NCBI GenBank assembly: GCA_016081115.2
Contig: CM071933.1
Coordinates: forward strand, 58,914,660 to 58,978,659
DNA: 64,000 nucleotides
Reading direction: 5' to 3'
From: Rehmannia glutinosa
Taxonomy: Eukaryota; Streptophyta; Magnoliopsida; Lamiales; Orobanchaceae
Part shown: piece by piece, positions 22,801 through 33,499 of the stretch
Layout of the letters: each line of letters opens with the position of its first letter
Position numbering within the stretch: the first letter of the stretch is position 1
Made by a program: the position numbers and the translations under genes
The notes under the pieces: generated by a model
Databases searched by the model: none
Seen by the model: the letters and a program-made list of their open reading frames with translations, nothing else
What the model was told of the DNA's origin: nothing

Positions 22801-25800
22801 GCCATGAGGGGCTCGGCCCGTGTAGAAAACAAGGGTTTTCCTCATTCCAATTCTTTTTGAGTTGCTCAGGTGGATTGGCTTATCTCTGCCCGTCGCCTTC
22901 CAGAAACCCGCCGCCGTGGCCCGATTCGTTCGGGTTCCCGTTGGGTACTTTTTGTCTTTGTGGCTGAAAAAATACCAGTCGTTTTGGGGACCCGACCCGA
23001 TTCTACATTTTTCTGCCATTCATTCATCAATATGTATTTATATTAGTAATTTGACCATCAGTGCCTTTTGTTACTGCAGGTTCAGAGAGAAAAAGGAAAA
23101 ATATGGAGTTTCATCGATATATCTTAATATATGCATATGTATGCTAGCTCCAAAATGGAGTTTTTGCTTCATAACAATTAGTGACACAGAGATACTGATC
23201 AGATAAGTATTTATGAGAGATAATTACAAATAGTACCTTGAGGTTTAACCTAATTACGAAAAAATTAAAACTCAGTTATATTTCAAAATTACAAGTACCC
23301 CTTATATGTGTTTATATTTTACAAATTGCACATATTAAGGATTATTGTGGCCCGTGGGTCAGGGTAATTTGTATAACAAATAAAAACCAGAACCTTTTGT
23401 AATTTTCCCAATTTATTATTCACACCAGATAATTAGATTAAAATTTTGTCCTTGCTAAACACTTAGCCAAACACTTGTTTCTGTAATAACACATAACATC
23501 TTAAAATTCTAAAAGATATCTTAGAATTAATAATAATTTCTCAGAGCTTTTAGTTAGGGGCTTAATATTACAAGCCGAGTAAAAAAGAAAAACATTACAA
23601 TCTGAGTCAAAATTCCTTTATATACGTCACCGTTGGAATGCGGTTTAATTGGTGATATTTGCGCTAAAAATTGGCACTATGTGGCATCTGACATAAAATG
23701 ATTAATTAATTAGCAGATTTTCCCATATATTTTTTAAAACTCAAAAGCATGCACAGTGTGAATAATCACAACAATCCAAACTGAAAGTCTGAAATGAGAT
23801 TAATAATTCGAAGGAATCAAGGATGCTGTTCGTTGAATATATTTTATATTTTTAGGTAAATATATCTACTAATTAGTAGCAAACAAATCTTTAAGGGTCA
23901 TTTGGATGGAGAGATTTGAAATTTCAAGAGATTTCAAATGAATGGATTTCAAAATTATTGGATTTGAAAACCACCTCTTGTTTGGATGATGTGAATTTGT
24001 GTAAGGATTTCAAATATATCCATCGTAAGTTTTAATAAAAAAATAAATTTTAGAAGCTCTATTTATTTTCTTAATTGATATTTAATAAATAAAAATAAAA
24101 GATATAATCTTATTATTTTATAAATAATAATAATTTTATACACTAATAAAAATATGAAATATATAACTTTTATTATGTCTGAATATGTGTGATGATAATG
24201 CGTGTGCATATGTGAGGAGGGTATGTGTGAGCGTGAGTGTGTGTGTGTGTGTGTAAATGTGTGTGCAATGTGTGTGTAAATGTGTGCAGTGTGTAATGTG
24301 TGTAAATGTGTGTAGCGTGTGTGTTGTGTGTGTGTAAATGTGTGCAGTGTGTAGTGTGTGTAAAAGTATGCAGTGTGTGTAAATGTGTGTAGTGTGTGCA
24401 GTGCGTGTAAATATGTGTAGTGTGTGTAGTGTGTGTGAATATGCAAGTGAGCATAAAGGGAAAAAAAAGATTGAATTTCAAATGACTAGGTTTTGGGAGG
24501 AATTTGAAATCCTTTGAAAATTAACTAAAATTAAAGAGGGATTTGAAATCCATTGATTTGGATTTATATGAGAAAACAAAGGGCGTGAATTTGCCTGGGA
24601 TTTCAAATCCCTCCTCCCAAATTCCCTCCCAAATCCCCCATCCAAATGCACCCAAAATTAATTTCTCGATGAACTCAAGATTCTAATTAGTTAAATTCTA
24701 AATTTACATACTTGATTAATTTATTACGAGCTCTTGTGGGATCCAGTGGCATTTTAGTTTGAACCCATGCAAATGCCGGAACTATAATATTCGCAGAGGA
24801 TACTATGTGCCATGAGAGTCACAACTAAAGTGACTTAATTAAGATATTAATTTTTTTAAGCTGTGGAGTATACACACATTAATATGATCAAGAGTACCGT
24901 ATATACCTTTTTTTTTTTTGGCAATGATGAGTGGTTGGAGGCAAACATAAATTATACCGGAATGGGCTTATACACTGAAATGGGGTGGGGTGGATAACGA
25001 ATTAACAAAAAAATATATAAATTCTAAAAAAAAATTTATTTTAAAAAATCTTAGTAAATTTTCTTTTTAAAAACAAAAACGGGGGTGTTAGGGTCCAGGT
25101 TCCCCCCGCCATGGTTGGAGGGGAGATAATAAACTTTAGAAAGACTGAAAGACTCAAGGTCCGAATTAACATGATTATCAACATCGTTTCAAAAGTGAGC
25201 GATAACACTTGACCAGCTACAAACTCGTGGTGATTATTGTGCATATTTTGATAACTTAATTATTTCTCAATATATAGTACATCTATATATATATATCCTC
25301 ATTCTAGTTGATTTTAAATATTTTAAAATTTTAAATAAATTGGCAAGTGATGGATCGATTCTTTTTAATGAATAGATTTGATCACAACTTCAATATGAAA
25401 TTCCTCAAATCGATTTTTTAATAATTAATATTAACTTTGTGCATAAAATTATTAAATATTAAAATTTCGCCCCTTCTAAAACAATAAAAATACCTCTTTA
25501 TCTACTAATTTTAAGAAAAAATAAGTGGCGCTCTCCTAAACTTCATTTCCTGGCTTCGTCTTTAATCCTGGCTATAAACTTATTTTCACTCAATATCAAT
25601 ACCATTATTCACATACTTAACCTTGTCATGCATGCACATACGTACTCTTAAATATTTGATCAAATCAAGAATAATCACCTGACATGTATATGAATTTTTT
25701 ACACTTTTGTTGATTGAATAAAAAGCATATAGGAGAAAATACTCAAAAAAAAAAATTGTTGCACTGAAAGAATATGTTGATACTGCACAATATATGAATA

Positions 25801-26022
25801 AAAAGACATATATAAATAAAGATTTGAAGGGGTGTGAGTAAAATTACCTTTGAGATCCCAAGGCTCAAGTTTGTTGAGATCAACTTCTGTGATAACATCA
25901 AAGTCAATGGGTTCATAAGAAACCTTCTTTTTAAGGTAGTAATAAAGTAATTCCTCGTCCGTCGGATGGAATCGGAACCCTGGTGGAACTGATAGCCCCC
26001 CAATATTTCCAGTACCCATCAT
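16844..26022 (-). CDS. NAC-domain transcription factor, NAC-c subgroup (BEARSKIN/SOMBRERO-like)
   Basis: Three exons on the minus strand: 26022-25848 (ATG, 58 codons plus one base), 23012-22735 and 17347-16844 (TAG). All junctions are GT-AG and the frame stays open, giving 318 residues. The NAC domain occupies about residues 13-162: VPPGFRFHPTDEELLYYYLK, EVDLNKLEPWDLK, WYFFSHKDKKYPTGTRTNRA, AGFWKATGRDK, RKTLVFYTGRAPHG, DWIMHEYRLDD and GWVICRVSKKKN. It is a nuclear DNA-binding protein of a family controlling cell-wall maturation, root-cap fate and vascular differentiation. The segments IHLSNSKRIG and GDWSFLDKLLATHQ in the tail fit the BRN/SMB branch; that placement is from memory and less certain than NAC itself. 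Oddities are introns of 2835 and 5387 bp, a Mutator-like MITE upstream and a retrotransposon in the 3' region. Confidence 0.93.
17485..17515. repeat. Hexanucleotide microsatellite (ATCTCT)n
   Basis: About five perfect units inside NAC intron 2, close to its 3' splice site. Confidence 0.85.
17701..18031. repeat. Diverged direct repeat pair in NAC intron 2
   Basis: Copy 1 (17701-17827) and copy 2 (17898-18031) share ACTCAAGAG.CACAAATTC, TTACGTTCCAGATGT, CAGATCGGTTTCATAC and a TTCTTTCTCTCC end, in the same order and orientation. They are separated by about 70 bp. Origin unknown; the copies may be a local tandem duplication or part of an old element. Confidence 0.75.
19857..20288. repeat. Second diverged direct repeat pair in NAC intron 2
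   Basis: 19857-19970 and 20170-20288 share TTTAGTGGGT, AGATTTTGTAT-type, ATGTGAATTCTA and TTTCATTT blocks in the same order. Spacing is about 200 bp. Clearly related but not identical; no coding potential. Confidence 0.6.
23895..24653. mobile_element. MITE-like inverted-repeat element in NAC intron 1
   Basis: The left end reads GGGTCATTTGGATGGAGAG. The right end on the other strand reads GGGTGCATTTGGATGGGGG, and both continue into repeated GATTTGAAAT words. No clear target duplication is visible (left ATCTTTAA, right AAAATTAA), so the superfamily is unassigned. A GT-rich minisatellite (24200-24445) fills its centre. A shorter element with the same kind of ends lies in a HUA1 intron (50419-50648). 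Confidence 0.6.
24200..24445. repeat. GT-rich minisatellite
   Basis: Repeated GTGTGTAAATGTGTGCA and GTGTGTAGTGTGTGTAAA words, irregular, about 10-14 units. Long minus-strand ORFs across it (Thr/His-rich) are products of the repeat and not genes. Confidence 0.85.
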
Positions 26023-26407
26023 ATTCTATATTTAGAGAATCGAAGAAGAAGAAGGGGAGGAGACAAGCATGCAAACCTTGAGTTAGGGTTTGGAAGTTTT
26101 CCACTTAATTTGTTGACTGTTGGCAAAGGAAAAAATAAGACAAGCAGAAGAGGCAAAGTGAGAAGCAGGTGGGCTTAGCCAAATTTTGGGGTTGAGAGCA
26201 CACAAATCGAGTGTCGTTAAAAAGAGTGGAACCCTGAGATTCGTTAATTAAGTTTGAATTTTATAATTACTACTAAATTCTAGCTATTACCAATTTTTTT
26301 TTTTCTTGAGAGAAAGCTATTACCAATTTTAAATAGGATAAAAAATAAAGAATTTAGTTACAGTACTTCAGAATTCATTCAAATTAGGGAAACCTCTATA
26401 TATTTTA

Positions 26408-27061
26408 GGGAAAAATGAGAAATCAGTCCTGTATCTACATGGATTTTGCAATAATAGTCCTGTAATTTTTGAAATTGTAATTTCAATTAATCCTACATAT
26501 TTTGCCTTTTTTTTCAATTTTAGTCCCTTAAGTTTTTTATTTTTGTAATTCTAGTCCTATAAATTTAAGTTGGTGCAAATTTGGTCCTAAGTGCTATTTT
26601 AATCTTTTTCTTATTCCCGAAATGCCCTTGTGGCCAAAATATTCAATATACCTGAAAACAAGTGGTAAATAATGATATCAGAACCTATGTACTATTCACT
26701 TCTAAGTTGAATTTATTTATCATTTATATTATAGATTGCCTAATGAGAGAAGAATATAGAATTATGAATTTTGATCACAATCCGAGGTACGAGTTTTACA
26801 TGGATTATTTCCTAATTATAGAAATACAAAAACACGTACAAATTTGACAAAATTGATTTTTTTACTAATAGGACATAAATTATCACAACTAAAAAATTTA
26901 AGACTAAAATTGTCAAATCCTAAAAATTATAAGACTAAAAATATTGTTTTTGTTGAGGGGCAAAATTGTCATAGGATTAAAATTGCAACATTAAAAGTTA
27001 TAGGACTAATATTGCAACACCCTCAGCCTTATATTTACAGGACCAATTTTGCAACTATTCC
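26408..27061. mobile_element. Mutator-like MITE upstream of the NAC gene
   Basis: 654 bp, flanked by the perfect 9-bp duplication TATATTTTA at 26399-26407 and 27062-27070, the Mutator-superfamily length. The long inverted ends are made of the same repeated words: GTCCTGTA, TTTTGCAA and AATAGTCCT on the left, and their complements (TTGCAAAATTGGTCCTGTAA on the opposite strand) on the right. No transposase. It lies about 385 bp upstream of the NAC start codon, in the promoter region. Confidence 0.85.
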
Positions 27062-27070
27062 TATATTTTA

Positions 27071-28158
27071 TTTAATGTTTCATCAGATATTCCAATGTGT
27101 ATAACTATGCACGTGTGGCATGTATCATTAGGTGAAACTCCATTAAATAATGGGCCGACTCATTCGAAGAAGCGGGTGAAGGTTAAAGTTGATGTTATTA
27201 AAATAGGAGATATAATATAATTCTACCAAAAACTGCATATCACTCCTCCTGAGGTAATTGGAAATTGGTTCAAGTGTAGGAGTAATTACAAGAGTCAATG
27301 TGCTCCTGGCAAGTGAACTGGCTTGCAACAGATAGTTAGAAAGATCTTGGTGTTGTCTCCAAAATTACTTCAAGAAGTAAATATACTTGAGCAGTAAAAA
27401 TTATCCTTACAAATGAATGGATATGAGTTATTTATATCTTAAATTTTGTCCTCGTGGGCTTTGAGTAGTAAGTTGGGCCTCTTGGCCAATTGGTAATGAT
27501 TTATTTTTACACGGTTATGGGCAATAAATAATAATTATATAATTTGAACAACTAAACGCCAGTGTAAAATCGATTTTACCCCATCAAGACTTATGAAATT
27601 GAAATAGAGGACCTTGGATTGACATATATCAGGATTTTATTACATCTCTGCATAAGAAGTATTTTCAATTAAATCCTGGTAGCTAGAAGAAAATGAGGGG
27701 CATTTCGTGTGCCAGTAAACAGCATTGTGAACGTGTCCCATCTCCATATCTAAGCAGAGGGAAAAAGGGGGTACAAATATAAAGACTTAGGAAAAATGTC
27801 GTTGAATATGAGACCCCTTCCCCAAATTCGCCGCACTTAATTGATGAATATCTGCATCTATGTCAATTATTTCTTTCTCATCAGTCAAAACGGCCAGCAT
27901 CTTGTTTCACTGATTTTTATTAGTGATTAACAATAATTTGTAATGTAGGTCCAAATTATTTACGTACCCGTGTGTGGGGGAGTCAAAACAAGAATGAAAG
28001 ATTTTTTTTTTTTCATTATTCAATTATTCCCTAACCTTAATTATATTGCACATGTACGTGCATATAAATTGTGACTTAATGTTTGTGGCTTTTGTTTGGT
28101 TAAGATCAGAACTTAAAATTCCATTTCATGTCTAAGCATTAGTTATAAATAATACACT
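27071..28158. other. Upstream region of NAC, no gene seen
   Basis: AT-rich with short poly-T and no ORF of interest. It separates the promoter MITE from the Tat retrotransposon, whose 5' LTR starts 2.1 kb upstream of the NAC start codon and points away from it. Confidence 0.4.
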
Positions 28159-28163
28159 ATTTC

Positions 28164-28891
28164 TGATAAGGGCAAAATACGGTCTGGGCCGACCTGACCA
28201 CGCCTACGGCCCCGGACCGATCCAGCAAGGCCCATAATATTGGGTTGGTCTGTTAAGCATTAAGTCTTGGGCCGATCTGTGGAGACTTGCGGTTTGAGAT
28301 TGATCTAAGGTTTGTCTTGGGCCGACCTTCTGAGCCCATAACTAGGTGGAAGGCTGATCATATTGGGCCGACCTGTTAAAGCCCAAGTATGTGGTTGTGG
28401 CCGATCTGTTATTGACCCATTGTAGTCTAACCTGACGTCGGAAGAAAAGGTCAGCTCGAGCCCAAGAGATGGAGGTACTGAGGATGCCTTGGAAATGTAA
28501 GGGAGCTTTGCATAGTACAAGGGACCGACGTGCCCTGAAATAGGTCGGAGCTATGGTCTTACGGGCGTAAAATTAGGGTTTTTATGAGATCCGATCCTAA
28601 TCTAATGATGACTCTGATACCAAATCGTAACGGAATCCCGGATTTTACGGAAACCCTAATCCTAGCTAAGGTATAAAAGGCCCAAGCCCAGGTTCATTCT
28701 AACCTAATCTCATTTTCTTTACTGTTACATTGTTTTTTTCTCTCTCTAGCCTTTACTTCCTTTCCAAGGTACTGACTTAAGCATCGGAGAGGGTATGCCG
28801 GAGCCCCCCTCCGGCCCCCTTGTGCAGGTTTCGCGAAGGATTTGGTCTTGGAAGGTGATCGGCGATGAGAGGTCAAATTTGGAAGCAACCA
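28164..28891 (+). repeat. 5' LTR of the Tat element
   Basis: Begins TGATAAGGGCAAAATACGG and ends GGAAGCAACCA. Near-identical to 45612-46338 over most of its length. The main differences, many of them single-base indels, cluster in the GC-rich first 100 bp. It carries a TATA box (28672-28678). Confidence 0.93.
28672..28678 (+). promoter_or_regulatory. TATA box of the Tat LTR
   Basis: TATAAAA in the context AAGGTATAAAAGGCCC, conserved at 46117-46123 in the 3' LTR. Its position about 210 bp before the LTR end fits a U3/R promoter. Confidence 0.7.
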
Positions 28892-28893
28892 AG

Positions 28894-28911
28894 TGGCGCC
28901 GTCTGTGGGAA
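28894..28911 (+). other. Primer binding site of the Tat element
   Basis: TGGCGCCGTCTGTGGGAA two bases after the LTR end. This wording is typical of Tat-lineage elements; I have not matched it to a specific tRNA. Confidence 0.8.
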
Positions 28912-28946
28912 ATCTTGAGCAGAGACGTGAGATTCGAGTTTTAGCT

Positions 28947-30479
28947 ATGGAGGATGTTAGGAGAAACTTGGAAGATGATCTGAACCGTGCGCCGCTGGGA
29001 GATACTCCGGGCGTAGTCACGCAGGAGGATATTCGACCTCCACCACCCCCGGTGGACGGGAGAGGCGGCGGGTGCAGTGAGAGGAGGCAGAGTGGATGAA
29101 CAGACGCCTATGTGCGGGGGGAGTATAGATTGGGCCCAATGTTCTTTGAAGGTTGGGTGGTTTCATCACTAGGCCGTGGAACAAACGGTGGAAAGACGCT
29201 GAGGGAGATCTTCCGCCACCGCTCCTTTGTGGTTCCACAGTGCCTCCTCCTCCCGTGGTTCCCCCCGGTGGTTCCTGCTCCTGTGGTCCACCCAGAGGTC
29301 GGAGAGAGAGGTCGGCGGCCAGTGGCGGCGGAAGAGGTGCATTCATCAAGAACGGAGCATGTGTCCACCGAGGACCAGGATTGGTCGGAACGGATGGATG
29401 ACCTCCATCGTGAGGTGCGAGATATTTGGAGGAGGTTCTTTGGAGTGCCAGGAGCGGGCTGCGGTTCGGGTGAGGAGGGGAACTCCTTTCTCGGGACGAG
29501 GTGATGGCGAGATGAGCTCCCGACCTCATACCGAGCTCTAAGCTTTGAATATGATGGTACCACGGTCATCCGTGGGACCATCTTTGCCGCTTTGAGAATC
29601 CGCTTTGCTACACAAGTTCACGGATGGCGTGATGTGTAGAGTTTTTCCTACCACTTTGACGAAATCGGCTCAAAGAATGGTTTAGCCTTGACTTGCTCCG
29701 TGCTCCATTCGAAATTTTAATGACTTCACTCGGCTTTCCTTAATCAGTTCACGAGTTGTCGTAAGTACCAAAAGGCGCCACGACTGTTTAGCATCAAACG
29801 AGAAAAGAAGGGGAGGGACTTCGGAGCTATATTCAAAGGTTTACCGCGGCGAAGTTGGAGGTACCGTCAGCCAGTCCGGAAATTTTGGCCAATGCCCTAG
29901 CTCAGGGCCTGAAGGATGGGGAGTTCTTTGAATCATTAGTAATAGAGCCTGCTAAGACATTCGACGAGCTGTTAGCTCGGGCGGAGAAATATATTAACCT
30001 AGAAGAGGCGAGAAAAATGAAGAGAGAGGAAGGAGAGAAGAGAAGAGACAGGAGGGAAGATCGGGAGGACAAGGGACCTCAGAAGAAGCCGAGGTCTGAG
30101 GCGATGGGAGGAAGGCCGAGGTTTGAGAAATATACCTCATTGGCTGTCCCTCAGGGCGAGGTGCTTGTAGCTATTGAGAGGCACCCCGACCGAGGTGGCC
30201 AAAGCGCACGCAGAGGCCCCAGTAAAGGCGAAATGCAAGGAGTTTTGTAGGTTTCACAATGAGTATGGGCACACAACAGATCGGTGCACACACCTGAGGG
30301 ACGAGATCGAGTGGCTCATCCAAGCAGGTCATCTCAGGGAATTTGTGTACATCGACAAAAAGGAGAAAAAATGGGAGTATAAGAGGGATAACCGGGGATA
30401 TCACCAGCCTCAGCGTGAGCCGGAGCGTAGGGGGGAGGAAAGGGAGGAGCTACCTCCACCTCCCCCCACCTCGGCGTGA
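28947..30479 (+). pseudogene. gag of the Tat element, multiply frameshifted
   Basis: ATG 28947 opens about 50 codons (MEDVRRNLEDDLNR, then proline-rich). The capsid core is recognisable but out of frame around 29590-29900 (wording like FTDGVM and SIRNF.DFTRLF). It continues in frame 29855-30250 (LANALAQGLKDGEFFESL, then a KR/E-rich hinge and FEKYTSLAVPQGEVL). A frame change near 30200 leads to the CRFHNEYGHTTDRCTHL segment (30174-30479), the degenerate Cys/His motif typical of Tat gag. At least three frameshifts separate these parts. Confidence 0.8.
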
Positions 30480-32017
30480 GGTCATCCAGATGATTGTTGG
30501 AGGGCCGTCGGAAGGAGATTCGAGGGGAGCTCGGAAGAATTATGTGAGAGCAGCGGCACCAGATCGGGTGCAAGAGCAGTTGAAGTTGGAACAGGTCAGG
30601 CCGGGGCCAAGTATCCAGTTTGGACCAGAGGATTGCAAGGGTATCGTGGCACCACACAGCGATGCTCTTGTGATCACGGCGACGATTTCTAATTATGATG
30701 TGCAGCGGGTATTTGTGGATACAGGGAGCTCAGCAGATATCCTGTTCTATGATTGCTATAAGAAGATGGACCTCGAGGTCGGCTTGGAGACGATTAACAC
30801 AGCGTTGGTCGGTTTCGCTGGAGGGATGATCCAACCAATAGGTATGATTACTTTACCTATTTCCTTAGGTAAGGAGCCTAATCGTAAAACTAGAATGATT
30901 CGATTTTTGGTAGTTGATGCACCGTCCTCCTATAATGTCATGTTGGGTAGACCGGCACTAAATGCTTTCCAAGCTGTGGTGTCGGTATACCATTTGAAAA
31001 TGAAGTTTCCTGTGGGAGATGAAGTAGGTGAGGTCGGTGGTGATCAGTATATGGCTAGAAAATTGTATGTAGAAAGTATTCAGAAGGCAGAAAGGGGGAG
31101 TGCTTTTGATGATGATAGAAATAAAGACAAGTTGATTAGGTTGGACGAGTCGGTGGAGCACGTCCAACCTAATGAGGAAATGATGATGGTCGAGCTGGTG
31201 CCAGGTGACCCTGATAAGGTCACCAAGGTCGGGAAGGAGTTGCCTGATAAATTGAGGGATGAGTTGGTGGAGTTTCTTAGGAGTAATGTGGATGTGTTTG
31301 CTTGGACAGCGGAAGACCTGGTGGGGATTGATCCGACCATTGCTGAACACAGGCTTAATGTCAATCCGTCATATAAGCCGGTGAAACAAAAGAAAAGAAA
31401 TTTCGGCCCTAAGAAGGACGTTATAATTCGGGCGGAGGTGCAAAGGTTGTTGAAAGCAGGACACATCAAAGAAATCCAGTTTCCAGAATGGCTATCTAAT
31501 GCAGTATTTGTTCCAAAAACAGAAGATGATTGGCGCATGTGTGTGGACTTTAGGGATTTGAATCGTGCTTGCCCTAAGGATTACTATCCATTTCCCCGAG
31601 TTGATCAGTTGGTGGATTCGACGTCGGGGTGTGAACTGCTTAGTATGATGGATGCGTCGCAAGGATATCACCAGATCAGGCTAGCAGAAGAAGACCAAAA
31701 AATGGTGTGCTTCACCACCTCTTTTGGTACCTTCTGTTATGTAGCAATGCCATTCGGATTGAAGAATGCGGGAGCCACATACCAGAGGTTGGTGGATAAG
31801 ATGTTTGGGGAGTAGCTCGGCAGGAACATGGAGGTGTACGTGGATGATATGTTGGTCAAAAGTATGAAGGTTGTGGATCATGTGCGTGACCTAGCGGAAA
31901 TGTTCGACACTTTGAGAAAGTATAGAATGAAGCTGAACCCCAAGAAGTGTGCCTTTGGGGTCAGGTCGGGAAAGTTTCTGGGGTACATGGTGACAGAGAA
32001 AGGAATAGAGGCCAACC
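30343..32017 (+). pseudogene. Protease and reverse transcriptase (N-terminal part) of the Tat element
   Basis: One frame runs from within the end of gag. The protease has the intact site DTGSSADILF (D126 of the 30343 frame) and MLGRPALNAF. RT follows with LLKAGHIKEI, WRMCVDFRDLNRACPKD and MDASQGYHQI. An in-frame TAG at 31813-31815 falls where relatives have Gln, and the frame resumes with the catalytic YVDD at 31837-31848. The coding sequence is then cut at 32017 by the nested element and resumes at 39861. Confidence 0.92.
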
Positions 32018-33483
32018 TGTTTGATACATGTTTTTATCTGAATTTTGATGATTTTATTTTGTCACCAAAACAATGTTTTTAAAGGTTGTCCAAATACTCC
32101 TAAATGATTTAAAAATGGTTTTAATATTTTCCGGAGTATTTCCCCTAGTTTATATGTTATAATAATGGACAACACTTTTAATGATCAATGGATTTTTTAC
32201 TCCTAAACAAGATTTCTAAATGTTGTCTAAATACTCCCGATTGGTTTAAAATGTTTTTACTAAATTTTCGGAGTATTTCTTGAGTTTTATTTTCGACAAA
32301 AATTGGACAACATTTCTGTCTCGTGGTCGACCGGTCGCCCTATAGGGCAACCCGTACCTGAAGATGTTTTCAGAAACAGAAAATGAGACGGGAGTAAAAA
32401 ACAAGCAGGTCGACCGGTCGCCCTAGGCGTCGACCGGTCCGGTCGACCGGTACCTGCAAGTTTCATTTCGAAACAGAACAAAACCTCTTTGATTTTTTGA
32501 TAAGGGGGACCGGTTGTTGAGGGTCGACCTGGTCGAAGCCCGTCGTCGGGTCGCCTGTTGTAATTTTCTAAGTGTTCTCATTTTCTCTTATTTTCGTGCG
32601 ACCGGTCGCCCGTGTATTGACAAAAAAAATATGACCGTTTGTGTGACACATTTCCTTAAATTGTGGGATTGATTTCTAACAGCTATATTCTTGATTTTAA
32701 TTGTATTTTTCTGTAGATTTTCAATCCCCAAGAGGAGCCTATGCTTGATCAATCATCTCCTATAAATAGAGGAAGTTTTGGAGCAACCAATACCACAATT
32801 GAGATACAACACAACAAGATACACTTCAAGTAAATACTTGGTCTTTCATTGTTATTATTCTTGTTGTAAATTTGCCTAGCTTATCACTTTCACATCCTTG
32901 AGGTCTAGGCTATTCTTGATTACACCTTGCACTCAAATTGTATTATTCATTATTGAGTTGTAATCTTGATTTTTGGTTATCATTCAAACACAAGATATCC
33001 TTGTGAGTGTTCTTGTGGTAAGAACACACTTGGATGATCTAGGTGATAGGTGAAGAAGATTGTGGTAATCTTCTTATTGAGGTGTTGAAGAATTTGGTAT
33101 TCTTCAAGGTTGAAGATTGTGGTAATCTTCACAAGGTGCCATTGAAGGAAGATTGTGGTAATCTTCAAAGGAGATTGCGGTAATCTCAAAGGTGGTGTTG
33201 AAGAAGAGTGTGGTGCTCTTCAAGGTGTCTGTAAGTTGAATTTGTATTAATTTTGGTAATTAATAAAATTCTTTTTCTTTCGAAATCCATCCCGGATATC
33301 TTTGGGGTGGTAGAGGATTAGGCCCTAGGTGGGTTGAACCTCTTTAAATCGACGTGTGTTGTTTACTTTCCGCACCTTTATTATTTTGTTTGAGCATTCG
33401 ATTGTTAAAAGAGGGCGAAATCGAAAAGATGGAGATAATCTATTCACCCCCCCTCTAGATTATCGTAGCCGCTTGGACTTACA
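32018..33483 (+). repeat. 5' LTR of the nested element
   Basis: Begins TGTTTGATACATG and ends GGACTTACA. Near-identical to the 3' LTR except in a GC-rich patch (about 32320-32615) built of ACCGGT palindromes. Downstream of the TATA box it holds a series of short hairpin words (GAAGATT...AATCTTC, 33050-33225). Confidence 0.93.
32761..32769 (+). promoter_or_regulatory. TATA box of the nested element's LTR
   Basis: TATAAATAG, repeated at 39137-39145 in the 3' LTR, about 720 bp before the LTR end. Confidence 0.7.
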
Positions 33484-33485
33484 AG

Positions 33486-33498
33486 TGGTATCAGAGCC
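33486..33498 (+). other. Primer binding site (initiator tRNA-Met type) of the nested element
   Basis: TGGTATCAGAGCC two bases after the 5' LTR end. Confidence 0.9.
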
Positions 33499-33499
33499 A

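Noticed and set aside
24063..24481. Minus-strand ORFs of about 100-127 codons rich in His and Thr
   Set aside because: They are translations of the GT-rich minisatellite at 24200-24445; no domain, and open frames arise automatically in such repeats.
29017..29581. Minus-strand ORFs of 157-170 codons
   Set aside because: GC-rich shadow of the proline-rich Tat gag start, with no known domain.
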